Source of the DNA: a virus
Length of the DNA stretch: 64,000 nt
Virus record (IMG/VR): IMGVR_UViG_3300032046_000005
Span: 1-64,000 of that record
Reading direction: 5' to 3' (one strand)
This document shows positions 14,888 to 24,023 of the stretch, one piece after another. Position 1 is the first letter of the stretch, and the number at the start of each line of letters is the position of its first letter. Both the position numbers and the translations under genes were made by a program. The notes under the pieces were generated by a model. That model worked only from the letters and a program-made list of their open reading frames with translations. It was not told the origin of the DNA and searched no databases.

Positions 14888-17798
14888 AGAAAAAATCATA
14901 GAAAAAGTAAATATTTTAGATGTTTATCCTTACAGTTCAACTCTAAAAAACGATAGAGGGGTATGTGAACTAAAAGGACAAAACACATACTCTCCATCAT
15001 TCGTAGTATATGATAATAGTAGTTGGAATTGTTTTTCGTGCGGACGAGGGGGTTCCGTAATAGATTTATATTCACATCTACACAACATTTCGTATCGTGA
15101 TTCTATTCTTGAACTTGCTCGTGAATACAAGATTGAAATTTCAGAAGAAGAAAAAGAAAAACTTTCAAAACTTGAAGAAATAAAGAAATGTTTCGACTAC
15201 TTCACTACAATTTGCCATAAGAACCTGAAACAATCAGAATACTACGAAAAAATCAAGGAAAAACGGAAGTTTTCTGATGCGTTGATGAACGAGTATCGAA
15301 TAGGATTGTTTGACGAAAGCATTAAAAACGAAATGGAAAGAAAGTTTGACAAACAACTTCTATTTGATGCGGGAATTTTGAACGATAAGGCAAATTGGTA
15401 TTTTGGCAAGCGAATCGTGTTTCCATATCTCAATTTGAGAAAAGAACCAGTATATTTTATATTTAGAAAAATTGACGATTCTCCTGATTTCATGGAAGCC
15501 AAATACGTGAAACTCCATAAAACTTCGTTTGTTCAAGAAGAGTTGTTTGGCATTGACTCAACTGCTAAGTTTAGAGACAAACCGTTGATAATAACAGAAG
15601 GAATTACCGATGCTTTATCGATTATTGATTGTGAATATCCTTGCATATCGCCTGTTACTATTAAATTTAAGAACATGGATACGAGCAATATATTGAACTA
15701 TGCAAAACATTTTGAAAAAGTGATTATCATAAACGATACTGATTTGAACGAAAAAGGACAAGAAGGAGCTGAGAAAAGTTTACAACTTTTACTCAAAAAC
15801 AACATTAATGCGTTTGTATTATTGATTCCAAATCCAGAAAATAGAGAATCGGTTGATTTGAACGATTATATTTCAGAATTTGGAAAAGATAAATTTGAAG
15901 AATTACTAAAAACTGCAAAAGAAGGTTTTTCATATTTTTTGGATAATATAAACAAGGATAGTAAACAAGAAGAAATTATTTTTGCATTATCGCTGATTCC
16001 AGAAAAAGACATCAAGAAAAAATCTGATGTATTTGCTACAATAACAGAAAAAACAAACAAGCGAATGGGAGTTCGAGGATTGAATGCTTTGTATAAAATG
16101 GTAAAAGATCAAGAAAAACAGAAAGAAAAACAAGAGGAAAAATCTTATGATGAAATGTTTGGAGTTGAAAGAGATAAAACATTAATATTTAAAACAAGAA
16201 TAAATAATATTGTAATTGAAAACAGAACAACTGGAGTGTTTAAAATAACTGAAGGAAAAGAATATGATAAAAACGAACAAATTATAAAACATCCAATTAT
16301 TTTAATAAGTAAAATGAAACACCATCTTAACGAATATTTTACTTATGATTTCAAAGGAGAAAGACATGTTACAGAAACAATATCAACCATGATTTCTTGT
16401 ATCAAGAATTATGTTGTTGGAGGAGAAACTACAAAGGAATTAATCCGGATATTAATTGACGATCAAGGAAAAGAATTGCCAGAAAAAAAATGCAAGGTTA
16501 TTCTTGGATTTGATAACGGATGGATTTTACCTTTCATAGAATCTGATTATAGTATATTAACAATTACTGATTTTCAAAGAGATGTATATGAAAAAGCAAA
16601 CAAATTATTAACAGAAAATGTTTTTTCTTTTGAAGAAATACGAGAAAAATTAATACGATTTATTGATTCAATTCAAATGAGAAAAGATAAACTTGTAATG
16701 ATAGTTGGTTGGGCAATGGCTTCCGTGTTCAAATTACCCATTCTTGAGTATTTCAATCTATTTCCAATGCTATTATTAACAGGAGATCCTCAAGCTGGTA
16801 AAACCTATGCTGTGAAACCGTTTGTTGTTGATTTTTACCGGATATGGACAAATTATTTCATTGGAAGTGGATTAGGAACTGCTGCTAGACTTGAAGATAT
16901 ATTGTCAACATCTACATTTCCTATTCAGATTGATGAACTTAAGGAAGTAAAAGATGTATTGATTGAAATATTGAAAGGAACATTGACAGGCATTCAAGAG
17001 TTCATGAGAAAATTGAACGTGATTGAAGGATTTAGAAAACCAGAAGTTGTTCCATTTGCTATTACTACGAACGATCCTCCTACACAGTTTTTAGATCCTG
17101 CCTTGAATTCAAGAATAATAACCATTGACTACGATAAATACGAGAAAATAACTGAAGAATATGAATGGGTTGAATTATACGACGAAATCAAGAGAATAAA
17201 CTTGTTTTATTATTTATACAAGCTTACAGAAAAATGGGATAATGCAATGGTCATAAACTTGATAAAAATCATAGAAAAAGACTGTCCTCATTTTTCGGAC
17301 GATTCACGATTGAGAAAGAAATACATTATTATCATGTTAGGTTTACACATATTTAGACTTACATTTAACATTGATTTGATCGATTATTTGAATCTTGAAT
17401 TGTTTAAAGAATCTGGAAAAATCATGAGTTTGTCGTTATTAGACCAATTCAAATTCTTTTGCAAGAGAGCGATGGAGTTTAGAGACGAATTCGTGGAAAA
17501 ATATACTGATGCGCAAGGAAACGAACGAACATCGGTTGTAAGAGGTTCTGGAACATCGTTCATAACTTGCAAGTTGGAAAAATACGAGTTTGCAGATGGT
17601 AAGTATTATGTTTTCACTCAAGATCATTTGCGGGACTTTAACACGTATGCTCAACCAAGCCAAAAATACAAGATGCGACCATTAGTGACAATGTTGCTCG
17701 ATGCACTAGACGATAAAACAATAATACAATATGACACTTATAGATACAAGGGGAAATCAGAACGCGTGGTGAGAATTAATATAAAATGGTTGGAATAA
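14871..17798 (+). CDS. primase-helicase (DnaG-type TOPRIM primase fused to P-loop helicase)
   Basis: 975 residues. The N-terminal zinc region has C32, C54 and C57 in the CHC2 arrangement with the PSF strand, but the expected His is Lys35. TOPRIM core: Glu243 in IITEGITDAL and DTD 289-291 in IIINDTDLNEKG. The C-terminal half has Walker A GDPQAGKT near 638-645, a probable Walker B in QIDELKEV, and near 740-755 ITTNDPPTQF then SRIITIDYD, as sensor and arginine-finger regions of a ring helicase. It would lay primers and unwind DNA at the viral fork. Codon use becomes AT-poorer in the N-terminal part. ATG 14871 lies inside the end of the homing endonuclease gene. Confidence 0.8.
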   Translation: MEKTLREKIIEKVNILDVYPYSSTLKNDRGVCELKGQNTYSPSFVVYDNSSWNCFSCGRGGSVIDLYSHLHNISYRDSILELAREYKIEISEEEKEKLSKLEEIKKCFDYFTTICHKNLKQSEYYEKIKEKRKFSDALMNEYRIGLFDESIKNEMERKFDKQLLFDAGILNDKANWYFGKRIVFPYLNLRKEPVYFIFRKIDDSPDFMEAKYVKLHKTSFVQEELFGIDSTAKFRDKPLIITEGITDALSIIDCEYPCISPVTIKFKNMDTSNILNYAKHFEKVIIINDTDLNEKGQEGAEKSLQLLLKNNINAFVLLIPNPENRESVDLNDYISEFGKDKFEELLKTAKEGFSYFLDNINKDSKQEEIIFALSLIPEKDIKKKSDVFATITEKTNKRMGVRGLNALYKMVKDQEKQKEKQEEKSYDEMFGVERDKTLIFKTRINNIVIENRTTGVFKITEGKEYDKNEQIIKHPIILISKMKHHLNEYFTYDFKGERHVTETISTMISCIKNYVVGGETTKELIRILIDDQGKELPEKKCKVILGFDNGWILPFIESDYSILTITDFQRDVYEKANKLLTENVFSFEEIREKLIRFIDSIQMRKDKLVMIVGWAMASVFKLPILEYFNLFPMLLLTGDPQAGKTYAVKPFVVDFYRIWTNYFIGSGLGTAARLEDILSTSTFPIQIDELKEVKDVLIEILKGTLTGIQEFMRKLNVIEGFRKPEVVPFAITTNDPPTQFLDPALNSRIITIDYDKYEKITEEYEWVELYDEIKRINLFYYLYKLTEKWDNAMVINLIKIIEKDCPHFSDDSRLRKKYIIIMLGLHIFRLTFNIDLIDYLNLELFKESGKIMSLSLLDQFKFFCKRAMEFRDEFVEKYTDAQGNERTSVVRGSGTSFITCKLEKYEFADGKYYVFTQDHLRDFNTYAQPSQKYKMRPLVTMLLDALDDKTIIQYDTYRYKGKSERVVRINIKWLE

Positions 17799-19271
17799 TG
17801 GAAGAATATAGAAATAAAGTTTTTAATATTGATTGCAGAGAAGGTTTGAAATTATTACCTGATTCCTCAATTGATTGTGTTATCACATCACCACCGTATT
17901 GTTATTAAAAATAACGCGGAATGGTTTTTGAGGGATTATAAAATAGAACCATCGATTTGGGATGGAGATCCAAATTGTCAACATGATTGGGATATGAATA
18001 TTATTATAGAAAAAAAAGGTTCTGGATCTATGTATGGAAGAATTGCTAATGAACAAGGAATTGAATGTAAAACCTCTTCTGCATTTAATAATATTTCTAA
18101 AAGAAAAGAAGGATTTTGTTTGAAGTGTGGAGCTTGGAAAGGAGTTTTAGGATTAGAACCTTCGTTTGAATTGTATATTAAACATTTATGTGATATTTAC
18201 GATTTGGTATGGCGCGTCCTAAAACCAAGTGGAATAAATTTCGTAAATTTAGGAGATTCTTACAATGGAACAGGTGGTGGTCATAAGTTTGAAAATAGAG
18301 AATCGTATAAAAAATATAATCCGAATATAAATTATTTTAATGAAGGAAAAAATGACAAATCATTATCTCAAAAATGTTTGTTAATGATTCCATATCGCTT
18401 TGCCATTGAGATGTGCAATCGGGGTTGGATATTACGCAATGTCTTGATTTGGCACAAGAAAAATTGCATGCCCTCAAGTGCAAGAGATAGGTTTACAGTA
18501 GACTTTGAACCAATGTTCTTCTTTACTAAATCAAAAAGATATTGGTTTGACCAAGACGCAGTAAGGGAAAAATCAGATAAAAATAGTGGTTGGGTTAAAC
18601 AAAGAGAAAAAGGAGTTGATAATATAACTCCTTATCAGACAGAAGGAAATGGAAAATGGGCTAAACCTAATATTGAATGCAATCCAAATGGAAGAAATAA
18701 AAGGTGTGTGTGGACAATCAACACGGTTGGAAATCCAGAAGCACATTTTGCTACATTCCCTTTAAATTTAGTGAAGCCAATGATTCTTTCTGGATGTCCA
18801 AAAGAAGTTTGCAAGAAGTGTGGAAAACCAAGAGAAAGAATTATTGAAACTGTTAATCAAGAACAAATATCAAAAGAAAAATACAATTCTAAGTATAATT
18901 CTAATTATGGACAAGAATTACAAGGTTTTGTAAGAAATAATTCTATTAAAAATCAACGAGATTTAAGTAGAATTGAATCTAAAAAATTATTTTTTAACGA
19001 TATTAAAAAACAAAAAGAATATATTAAAAAAATTCACGACAGTAATACTGGAAAACCTAAAATATCTAAAGGTTGGTCAGATTGTGGTTGCAACGAAGGG
19101 TTTAAACATGGAATCATGTTAGATATATTCGCAGGCACGGGAACGACCTTGCTTCAAGCTTGGGAACTTGGAAGAGATTATGTGGGTTTTGAAATTTCAA
19201 AAGAATATTGTAAAATGATCGAAAAACGATTAAAAACTACACAAAATAAAAGAATGGATGATTTTTTTTAA
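17798..19271 (+). pseudogene. DNA methyltransferase split by a 22-base insertion after its TSPPY motif
   Basis: From ATG 17798 (overlapping the primase stop) the frame encodes 36 residues ending TSPPYCY and stops at TAA 17906-17908. The rest continues one frame over from about 17922: WFLRDYKIEPSIWDGD, a KCGAWKGVLGLEP block, NLGDSYNGTG, a Cys4 knob (CPKEVCKKCGK) and the AdoMet motif DIFAGTGTT near the C-terminus. Removing bases 17900-17921 restores the family signature TSPPYWFLRDY exactly. Beta-class order suggests N4-cytosine or N6-adenine methylation. Either dead, or rescued by frameshifting or bypass, or a variant among genomes. All other motifs look intact. Confidence 0.8.
17900..17921 (+). 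repeat. 22-base hairpin insertion inside methyltransferase
   Basis: The insertion begins TGTTATTAAAAATAAC and ends GCGGAA. It contains a perfect 6-bp inverted repeat, GTTATT (17901-17906) and AATAAC (17910-17915), around a 3-base A loop, and brings two TAA stops into the original frame. The borders are ambiguous by one T. I noticed no second copy in the window. Confidence 0.7.
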
Positions 19272-19825
19272 TGAAGTTCAAAACAATACTTATAGATCCG
19301 CCTTGGGAATACGATGATAAACTAGATGACACAAGAAAGAAACCTTACAAAACACTAACAATTTATGATTTAGCCAATCTACCCATCAAGAAACTTGCAA
19401 ACGATGATTGTCACTTGTTCTTATGGACTACAAATTCTTTTCTTGAAGAAGCATTAAAACTTTTGAAATGTTGGAGTTTCAAGTATATATGTGGTATTAC
19501 TTGGTTGAAAAGAACAAATTCAGGCAAGTTGTGGTTTGGAATGGGACATTATTTCAGAATATGCACCGAACATTGCTTGTTTGCACATCGTGGTAATGTG
19601 AAACTTAAAACTAAGAATACAAGAAACATCATTGATGCAAAAAAACCACAAAATCATCATGCTGCCAAACCAATCGAAATGTATGATTTGATCGAGAAGA
19701 ATTGCTATCCTCCATACTTGGAATTGTTTGCTACAAGTAAAAGAAACGGTTGGACATCATTAGGATACGAGATTAATCAGAAAGATATCCAAGACGAATT
19801 GCAAGAATTGATTAATAACTTATAG
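19271..19825 (+). CDS. MT-A70-family adenine N6-methyltransferase
   Basis: 184 residues starting ILIDPPWEYDD, where DPPW (9-12) is the catalytic motif of the MT-A70/IME4/M.MunI-like family. It is followed by FLWTTNSFLEEAL and, near the C-terminus, HHAAKPIEMYDLIE and LELFATSKRNGWTSLGYEI (the AdoMet-side F-A-R/S-x-x-x-G-W strand). It transfers methyl from AdoMet to adenine N6, in phages usually in DNA. The start overlaps the stop of the broken methyltransferase by one base, so the two formed a unit. Confidence 0.85.
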   Translation: MKFKTILIDPPWEYDDKLDDTRKKPYKTLTIYDLANLPIKKLANDDCHLFLWTTNSFLEEALKLLKCWSFKYICGITWLKRTNSGKLWFGMGHYFRICTEHCLFAHRGNVKLKTKNTRNIIDAKKPQNHHAAKPIEMYDLIEKNCYPPYLELFATSKRNGWTSLGYEINQKDIQDELQELINNL

Positions 19826-19857
19826 AAGTATAAGATTTGAAAGATTCGTGAGATAAA

Positions 19858-19865
19858 TTTAAATA
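19858..19865 (+). promoter_or_regulatory. archaeal TATA box
   Basis: TTTAAATA 40-47 bases before ATG 19905, in the gap after the MT-A70 gene. It would start a transcript near 19888. Confidence 0.5.
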
Positions 19866-19904
19866 GTATTGATTGTTTATAATCTTAATATTTGATGTTT
19901 TTGC

Positions 19905-20165
19905 ATGAATGAAAAAAAAGAATTGGTTGATGTTTGTGTTGAGAAATTCAAAAAAGCAAACGAAGTGTTTGATTTTTACATTAAACCATTGCAAGGAATC
20001 GTGCGAATAAATAAAGAATGTAGAGACTTTTACTTGTCGTATTTAACAAAAACGATCAAGCATTTACAAGATACGATTGATTCCTTGAGATTATTCAAGA
20101 AAGAAATCAAACAAATTGACTCAAATGAAAACAAAAACAACAATGAATTGGTTTCAATTAAATGA
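19905..20165 (+). CDS. hypothetical helical protein, 86 aa
   Basis: Nearly all alpha-helix (LVDVCVEKFKKANEVFDFYI, then YLTKTIKHLQDTIDSLRLF) with a polar Asn-rich tail. First gene of the unit leading into the metallophosphoesterase and ParB-like genes. Not recognised. Confidence 0.55.
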   Translation: MNEKKELVDVCVEKFKKANEVFDFYIKPLQGIVRINKECRDFYLSYLTKTIKHLQDTIDSLRLFKKEIKQIDSNENKNNNELVSIK

Positions 20166-20174
20166 ATGTGAGAA

Positions 20175-20960
20175 ATGTATAAAATGAGTGATAATGAAAA
20201 AGTAATAAAATATACCATAAAAACAGAATCAAATAAAGACGCGTTATTAACTTGTATTGGAGACATTCATGCGGGACACGAATGTCACGAAAATAAAGAA
20301 GCAAAAGAGTTTTTTAACAAGATAATGGATTGGACTCTTGAAAATAAAGTATGGGTATTTGGAATGGGAGACTACATAGAAGCTGGAACTAAAGAATCGT
20401 GGGGAACTTTCACACAAAAGAAGTTTGCTTCTGAACAATTACGAGACATGATCGAAGCGTTCAAACCAATCACTAAAGAAGGAAGATTGATTGGCATGTT
20501 GGAAGGAAATCACGAGCGAAGGATACGAAACTTGACTGGTTTTGATGTGACTGATACAATGTGCGTTATGTTAAATGTACCATATTTTAGAGCTGGTAAG
20601 TTAGTGGAAATAACTGTAAAAAACGGAAAAAAAGAACAAAAATATCCGTTTTACATATCACATGGAGGAACTTCTGCTATTACAACTGCGGGAAAAATTA
20701 ACGCGATAAAGAGAATGTCAACGATTGCTCCTTTTGCTGAAATTTACTGCATGGCGCATACTCACACGTTATTACATTCCGTGGATGATGGATACGATAA
20801 CACGGGCAACTTGATTCCAAAACATTACATTCTTACAGGTTCGTTCATGGTTCATTGGAATAGTTATGCTCAAGAAAAGGGATATGCTCCGAATAGGATG
20901 GGATCACCTAAAATCAAGTTGCATGTGAACGAACACAGAGTTTCGGTTAGCGAGGCGTGA
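20175..20960 (+). CDS. calcineurin-like metallophosphoesterase
   Basis: The motif series of two-metal phosphoesterases is complete: GDIHAGHE near residue 32, GMGDYIE near 62, GNHERR near 113, SHGG near 161 and AHTHTLLH near 197. Such enzymes cleave phosphomonoesters, cyclic nucleotides or DNA ends (Mre11/SbcD are relatives). At 261 residues this is a stand-alone catalytic domain. ATG 20175 or ATG 20184 may start it; the second gives MSDNEKV. Neighbour of the ParB-like gene with a GTGA overlap. Substrate unknown. Confidence 0.8.
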   Translation: MYKMSDNEKVIKYTIKTESNKDALLTCIGDIHAGHECHENKEAKEFFNKIMDWTLENKVWVFGMGDYIEAGTKESWGTFTQKKFASEQLRDMIEAFKPITKEGRLIGMLEGNHERRIRNLTGFDVTDTMCVMLNVPYFRAGKLVEITVKNGKKEQKYPFYISHGGTSAITTAGKINAIKRMSTIAPFAEIYCMAHTHTLLHSVDDGYDNTGNLIPKHYILTGSFMVHWNSYAQEKGYAPNRMGSPKIKLHVNEHRVSVSEA

Positions 20961-20962
20961 AC

Positions 20963-21853
20963 ATGGAAGAGGACAAAATATTATATTTGAATACGAACGA
21001 AGTATATCCAGATCCAAATCAACCTAGAACGATAAAGCCAACTCTGGAAGAAATCGAAGGCATGGCTCAATCAATTATTTCGGTTGGACAAACAAGTCCA
21101 ATAATAGTGCATCCGAAAGACGAAAAAGGATACAAGATACAAGATGGCGAATGTAGATGGAACGCGTGTAAATCGTTGAATGTGAAAGTAAAAGCGATTG
21201 TGAAGAAAATCGAATCGGAAAAAGAATTGATGGAATTACAGTTCATATCGAACGAACAACGATTTGAACATAATTTTCTTGATAGAGAAAAGTTCATTAC
21301 GAAAATGTGGGAATCTGGAAAGTATAATACATATACTGATTTAGCTAAAGTGATAGGAAAAAGCAATGCGATTATTTCTAATAATTTAAAATCATATAAA
21401 ATTAGAAGAGAAATAGAAAAAAATAATATTAATACTTTGTCTTTGTCAACTTCTCTTTTGTTAGAATTTGATAAATATCCTATTGAAACTCAAAAAAATG
21501 TTATTGATATGTATAAACGAGGTATAATTAAAGAAAATGGAATTAGAACAAGTTTATTTGAATTAAACAAATCTAAATTTATAAATAATAAAAAAAATGA
21601 TCCAAAAGAAATGTGGGAAAATATAATTGTTAATATAAATAGATCATTTAATATGAATTTATTATTATATTATAATGATGAAAAAATAACTGATTCTTAT
21701 TTTTTTCTTTTACAAACTGCTTTATTTACTTTATATCAACAATTAAATAATATAATTAAAGAACCAAATTTTCTAGAAGAATATAAAAAAAAAGCTTATG
21801 AAATACTTAAAAATTTTCAGGAAAATATCAATAAAAATTTAAAAAATAATTAA
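20963..21853 (+). CDS. ParB/Srx-domain protein with HTH
   Basis: The N-terminus has the ParB/sulfiredoxin fold signature (YLNTNEVYPDPNQPR, then QDGECRWNACKSLN, the G-E-x-R-W box). A KorB-type helix-turn-helix follows (YTDLAKVIGKSNAIISNNL). The last 120 residues are helical and AT-rich. Phage versions bind DNA or act as nucleases or CTPases; partition or regulation is possible. GTG 20957 overlaps the previous stop and is an alternative start six bases upstream. Confidence 0.75.
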   Translation: MEEDKILYLNTNEVYPDPNQPRTIKPTLEEIEGMAQSIISVGQTSPIIVHPKDEKGYKIQDGECRWNACKSLNVKVKAIVKKIESEKELMELQFISNEQRFEHNFLDREKFITKMWESGKYNTYTDLAKVIGKSNAIISNNLKSYKIRREIEKNNINTLSLSTSLLLEFDKYPIETQKNVIDMYKRGIIKENGIRTSLFELNKSKFINNKKNDPKEMWENIIVNINRSFNMNLLLYYNDEKITDSYFFLLQTALFTLYQQLNNIIKEPNFLEEYKKKAYEILKNFQENINKNLKNN

Positions 21854-21857
21854 TAAA

Positions 21858-22463
21858 ATGGCATCAAAAGGACATAAAGTTTCTGAAGAAACAAGAAAAA
21901 AAATATCTGAAACAATGAAAGGACATAAAGTTTCTGAAGAAACAAGAAAAAAAATATCTTTAGGAAATAGAAATAGAAAAGTTTCTGAAGAAACAAGAAA
22001 AAAAATATCTTTAGGACATATAGGAAAACATCTTTCTGATGAACATAAACAAAAAATAAGTGAAAGAAATAGGAACAATAGAAATAGATTAGGAAATCAT
22101 CTTTCTGAAAAACAAAAAGAAGAAAGATTGTGGAAAAAAGAAGAAAGATTAAAGAAAATATCTATAAATAATAATATATTTAAAATTGAATATATAGAAA
22201 AAACATTTCTTAAATTAGGTTTGTTGTTATTAGAATCGGAATATATTTCTAGAGTAACTCCTATGCGATATAGATGTTTGAAATGTGGATATGAAGGAGT
22301 AAAAAAATTAAAGAGTGTTGTTTTAAATCAAGATTGTCCTATATGTGCTCGAAAAAAATCAAATGAGAAAAAAAAAAAAATATGGCAAAAATATCGAGAA
22401 ATTAAAATGAATATGAATCTCGAAAATCAAAGTAATAGTTATTTGCTACATGAAAACCATTAA
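21858..22463 (+). CDS. NUMOD3-repeat DNA-binding protein, endonuclease-related remnant
   Basis: Four tandem NUMOD3 units of 17 residues (KVSEETRKKIS three times, then HLSDEHKQKIS) open the protein. Next come a helix and a C-terminal zinc knuckle (YRCLKCGYEG and CPICARKK), as found next to some homing nucleases. There is no GIY-YIG or clear HNH catalytic site, so it looks like the binding half of a homing endonuclease or a trans-acting relative. It begins 4 bases after the ParB-like gene. Confidence 0.65.
   Translation: MASKGHKVSEETRKKISETMKGHKVSEETRKKISLGNRNRKVSEETRKKISLGHIGKHLSDEHKQKISERNRNNRNRLGNHLSEKQKEERLWKKEERLKKISINNNIFKIEYIEKTFLKLGLLLLESEYISRVTPMRYRCLKCGYEGVKKLKSVVLNQDCPICARKKSNEKKKKIWQKYREIKMNMNLENQSNSYLLHENH
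21870..22072 (+). repeat. 51-base tandem repeats inside the NUMOD3 gene
   Basis: Three near-identical DNA units (GTTTCTGAAGAAACAAGAAA at 21879, 21930 and 21981) plus a diverged fourth, spaced exactly 51 bases. The near-identity at DNA level suggests recent duplication. Confidence 0.7.
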
Positions 22464-22537
22464 AATATTATGTAGAGTTTTTGGAGTTTCTCTATAAAAA
22501 AACTTCATATAATTAATCAAAAAAAGGAACGAGAAAA

Positions 22538-24013
22538 ATGAGCGTTTGCAAGGAATGTCAAGCCAAATTTCAAGAAATCGTTCAGATTTGCGAGAAGTGT
22601 GGTTCAGATGACATTGAAGTTGTTAGGAAAACGAAGAAAGAGATCGTTCGTTTTGCAGGCGGAGAACATTCGTTCTATGATCAAAATGATGTTGATTCTG
22701 ATTCTGAAGATGAGAATCATTTTCCATATTATACTCCAGTTGATGATTTTTATTCAAATCCAAACGCAAGAAAATCACTTGAACAACTAAAAAAAGAAAC
22801 ACCATTCGTTGCAATAACTTCTCCAAAACAAAACGTAGAATTTTTCACACCAAACAAAACAACTAACGATGGACGCCACGAATTACCAAAACTTGGATAT
22901 GGTGATTTCATTGACGAAGAGTATGGCAAACAGTTAATGAATATTGGCAAACAATGGAGAGAAACAAAAGAACGAATTAAGAAAGAAGAGGAAGAAAAAG
23001 CATATGCTAGAAAAAATCCATTTTTCAAAATACCTGAAAAAGAGAAAAAAATAGGAAGATTAAGAGAATCATTGCTTTCATTAGGAATATCAACAACATT
23101 GAAACATGGACAATGGGAAAGAGTTTACGATAAAAAATGTAATGGAAATGGCATTTTTATAGGAGCTGGTGTTACGATCTATGGAGAAAACGAACAAGAT
23201 ATTGATTTATGTGGAGAAGGAGAATCATTGTTTGGTTTTGTAATGGGATGTTGTCCACAATTAGAACAGATTCCTTCTGAAGGATATTTTTACAACGATT
23301 TTGATAATCCGTTTTATGACAATCAATATGTTCAAGTAGGAAGTCCGACAATAGGAAATGTCTGCTTGGTTGTTTCACGAATTGGAGTTTCATTCAGAGT
23401 TGGAGATAAGTTAAAGTGTGTAGATGGCATGTTTGAAGTTGTTCAACCAGACGATGAGTATCAAATGGTTGCCATGGAAAGCGTGAATGGATACCCAAAT
23501 ACTTGCAAGTATTTCTATGCTAAGTATATTGGAAATGGACATGTTCCGATGTTAAAAAACAATATATTTCCTACTCAACTAACTTTTGAAGAAAGATATC
23601 CAGAATCGAATAAATATACTCCACCTGAACCGTTGAAAAAAATTGATGATTTTTTTAATAAAACGAAAAAGAAAAAAATATTAATAAAAAATATGTATGA
23701 AATTAGCTTATATCGATGGAACCGATTTGTAGAAAGAAAAGTAATTCACATTCCTTGTCCCTTTTGTATCGATTCTGGTTATTATTATCAATCGAATAAA
23801 TATTGTTGTGAATATAAGTGTAGAATTAATCATAAAATTTGTGGAAATAAAAATTCGTTGTATGAAAAATACTCGAAAACAGGTAATAATAGAAAAGCAA
23901 AAAAATATGCAAAAAAAACTATAAAATTGATTAAAAAAGAAATAAAAAAAATCAATAAAAAAGAACTGAAAAACAATAAAGATAAAAAAATTGATCTTAT
24001 AAATTGGATGTGA
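22538..24013 (+). CDS. zinc-finger protein carrying a copy of the virion decoration domain
   Basis: 491 residues in three parts. Residues 4-21 form a zinc ribbon (CKECQ and CEKCG). Residues about 178-332 are clearly homologous to the whole protein at 53862-54353: shared blocks are LGISTTL, HGQWERV, DIDLCGE, FGF, DNPF, KLKCVDG, FQMVA-like QMVAMES and KYFYAKY. The last 110 residues have another Cys cluster (IPCPFCIDSG, YCCEYKCR, KICG) and a lysine-rich tail. So a probable capsid accessory domain has been built into an early-region nucleic-acid-binding-like protein. It could be a DNA-bridging or packaged virion protein. Confidence 0.65.
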   Translation: MSVCKECQAKFQEIVQICEKCGSDDIEVVRKTKKEIVRFAGGEHSFYDQNDVDSDSEDENHFPYYTPVDDFYSNPNARKSLEQLKKETPFVAITSPKQNVEFFTPNKTTNDGRHELPKLGYGDFIDEEYGKQLMNIGKQWRETKERIKKEEEEKAYARKNPFFKIPEKEKKIGRLRESLLSLGISTTLKHGQWERVYDKKCNGNGIFIGAGVTIYGENEQDIDLCGEGESLFGFVMGCCPQLEQIPSEGYFYNDFDNPFYDNQYVQVGSPTIGNVCLVVSRIGVSFRVGDKLKCVDGMFEVVQPDDEYQMVAMESVNGYPNTCKYFYAKYIGNGHVPMLKNNIFPTQLTFEERYPESNKYTPPEPLKKIDDFFNKTKKKKILIKNMYEISLYRWNRFVERKVIHIPCPFCIDSGYYYQSNKYCCEYKCRINHKICGNKNSLYEKYSKTGNNRKAKKYAKKTIKLIKKEIKKINKKELKNNKDKKIDLINWM

Positions 24014-24023
24014 ATTAGTAAAA

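Noticed and set aside
17903-17939. T4 gene 60-like bypass between matched TAT codons
   Set aside because: It would restore the frame but delete WFLRDY, which the family keeps; plain insertion of 22 bases explains the sequence better, so bypass is kept only as an option.
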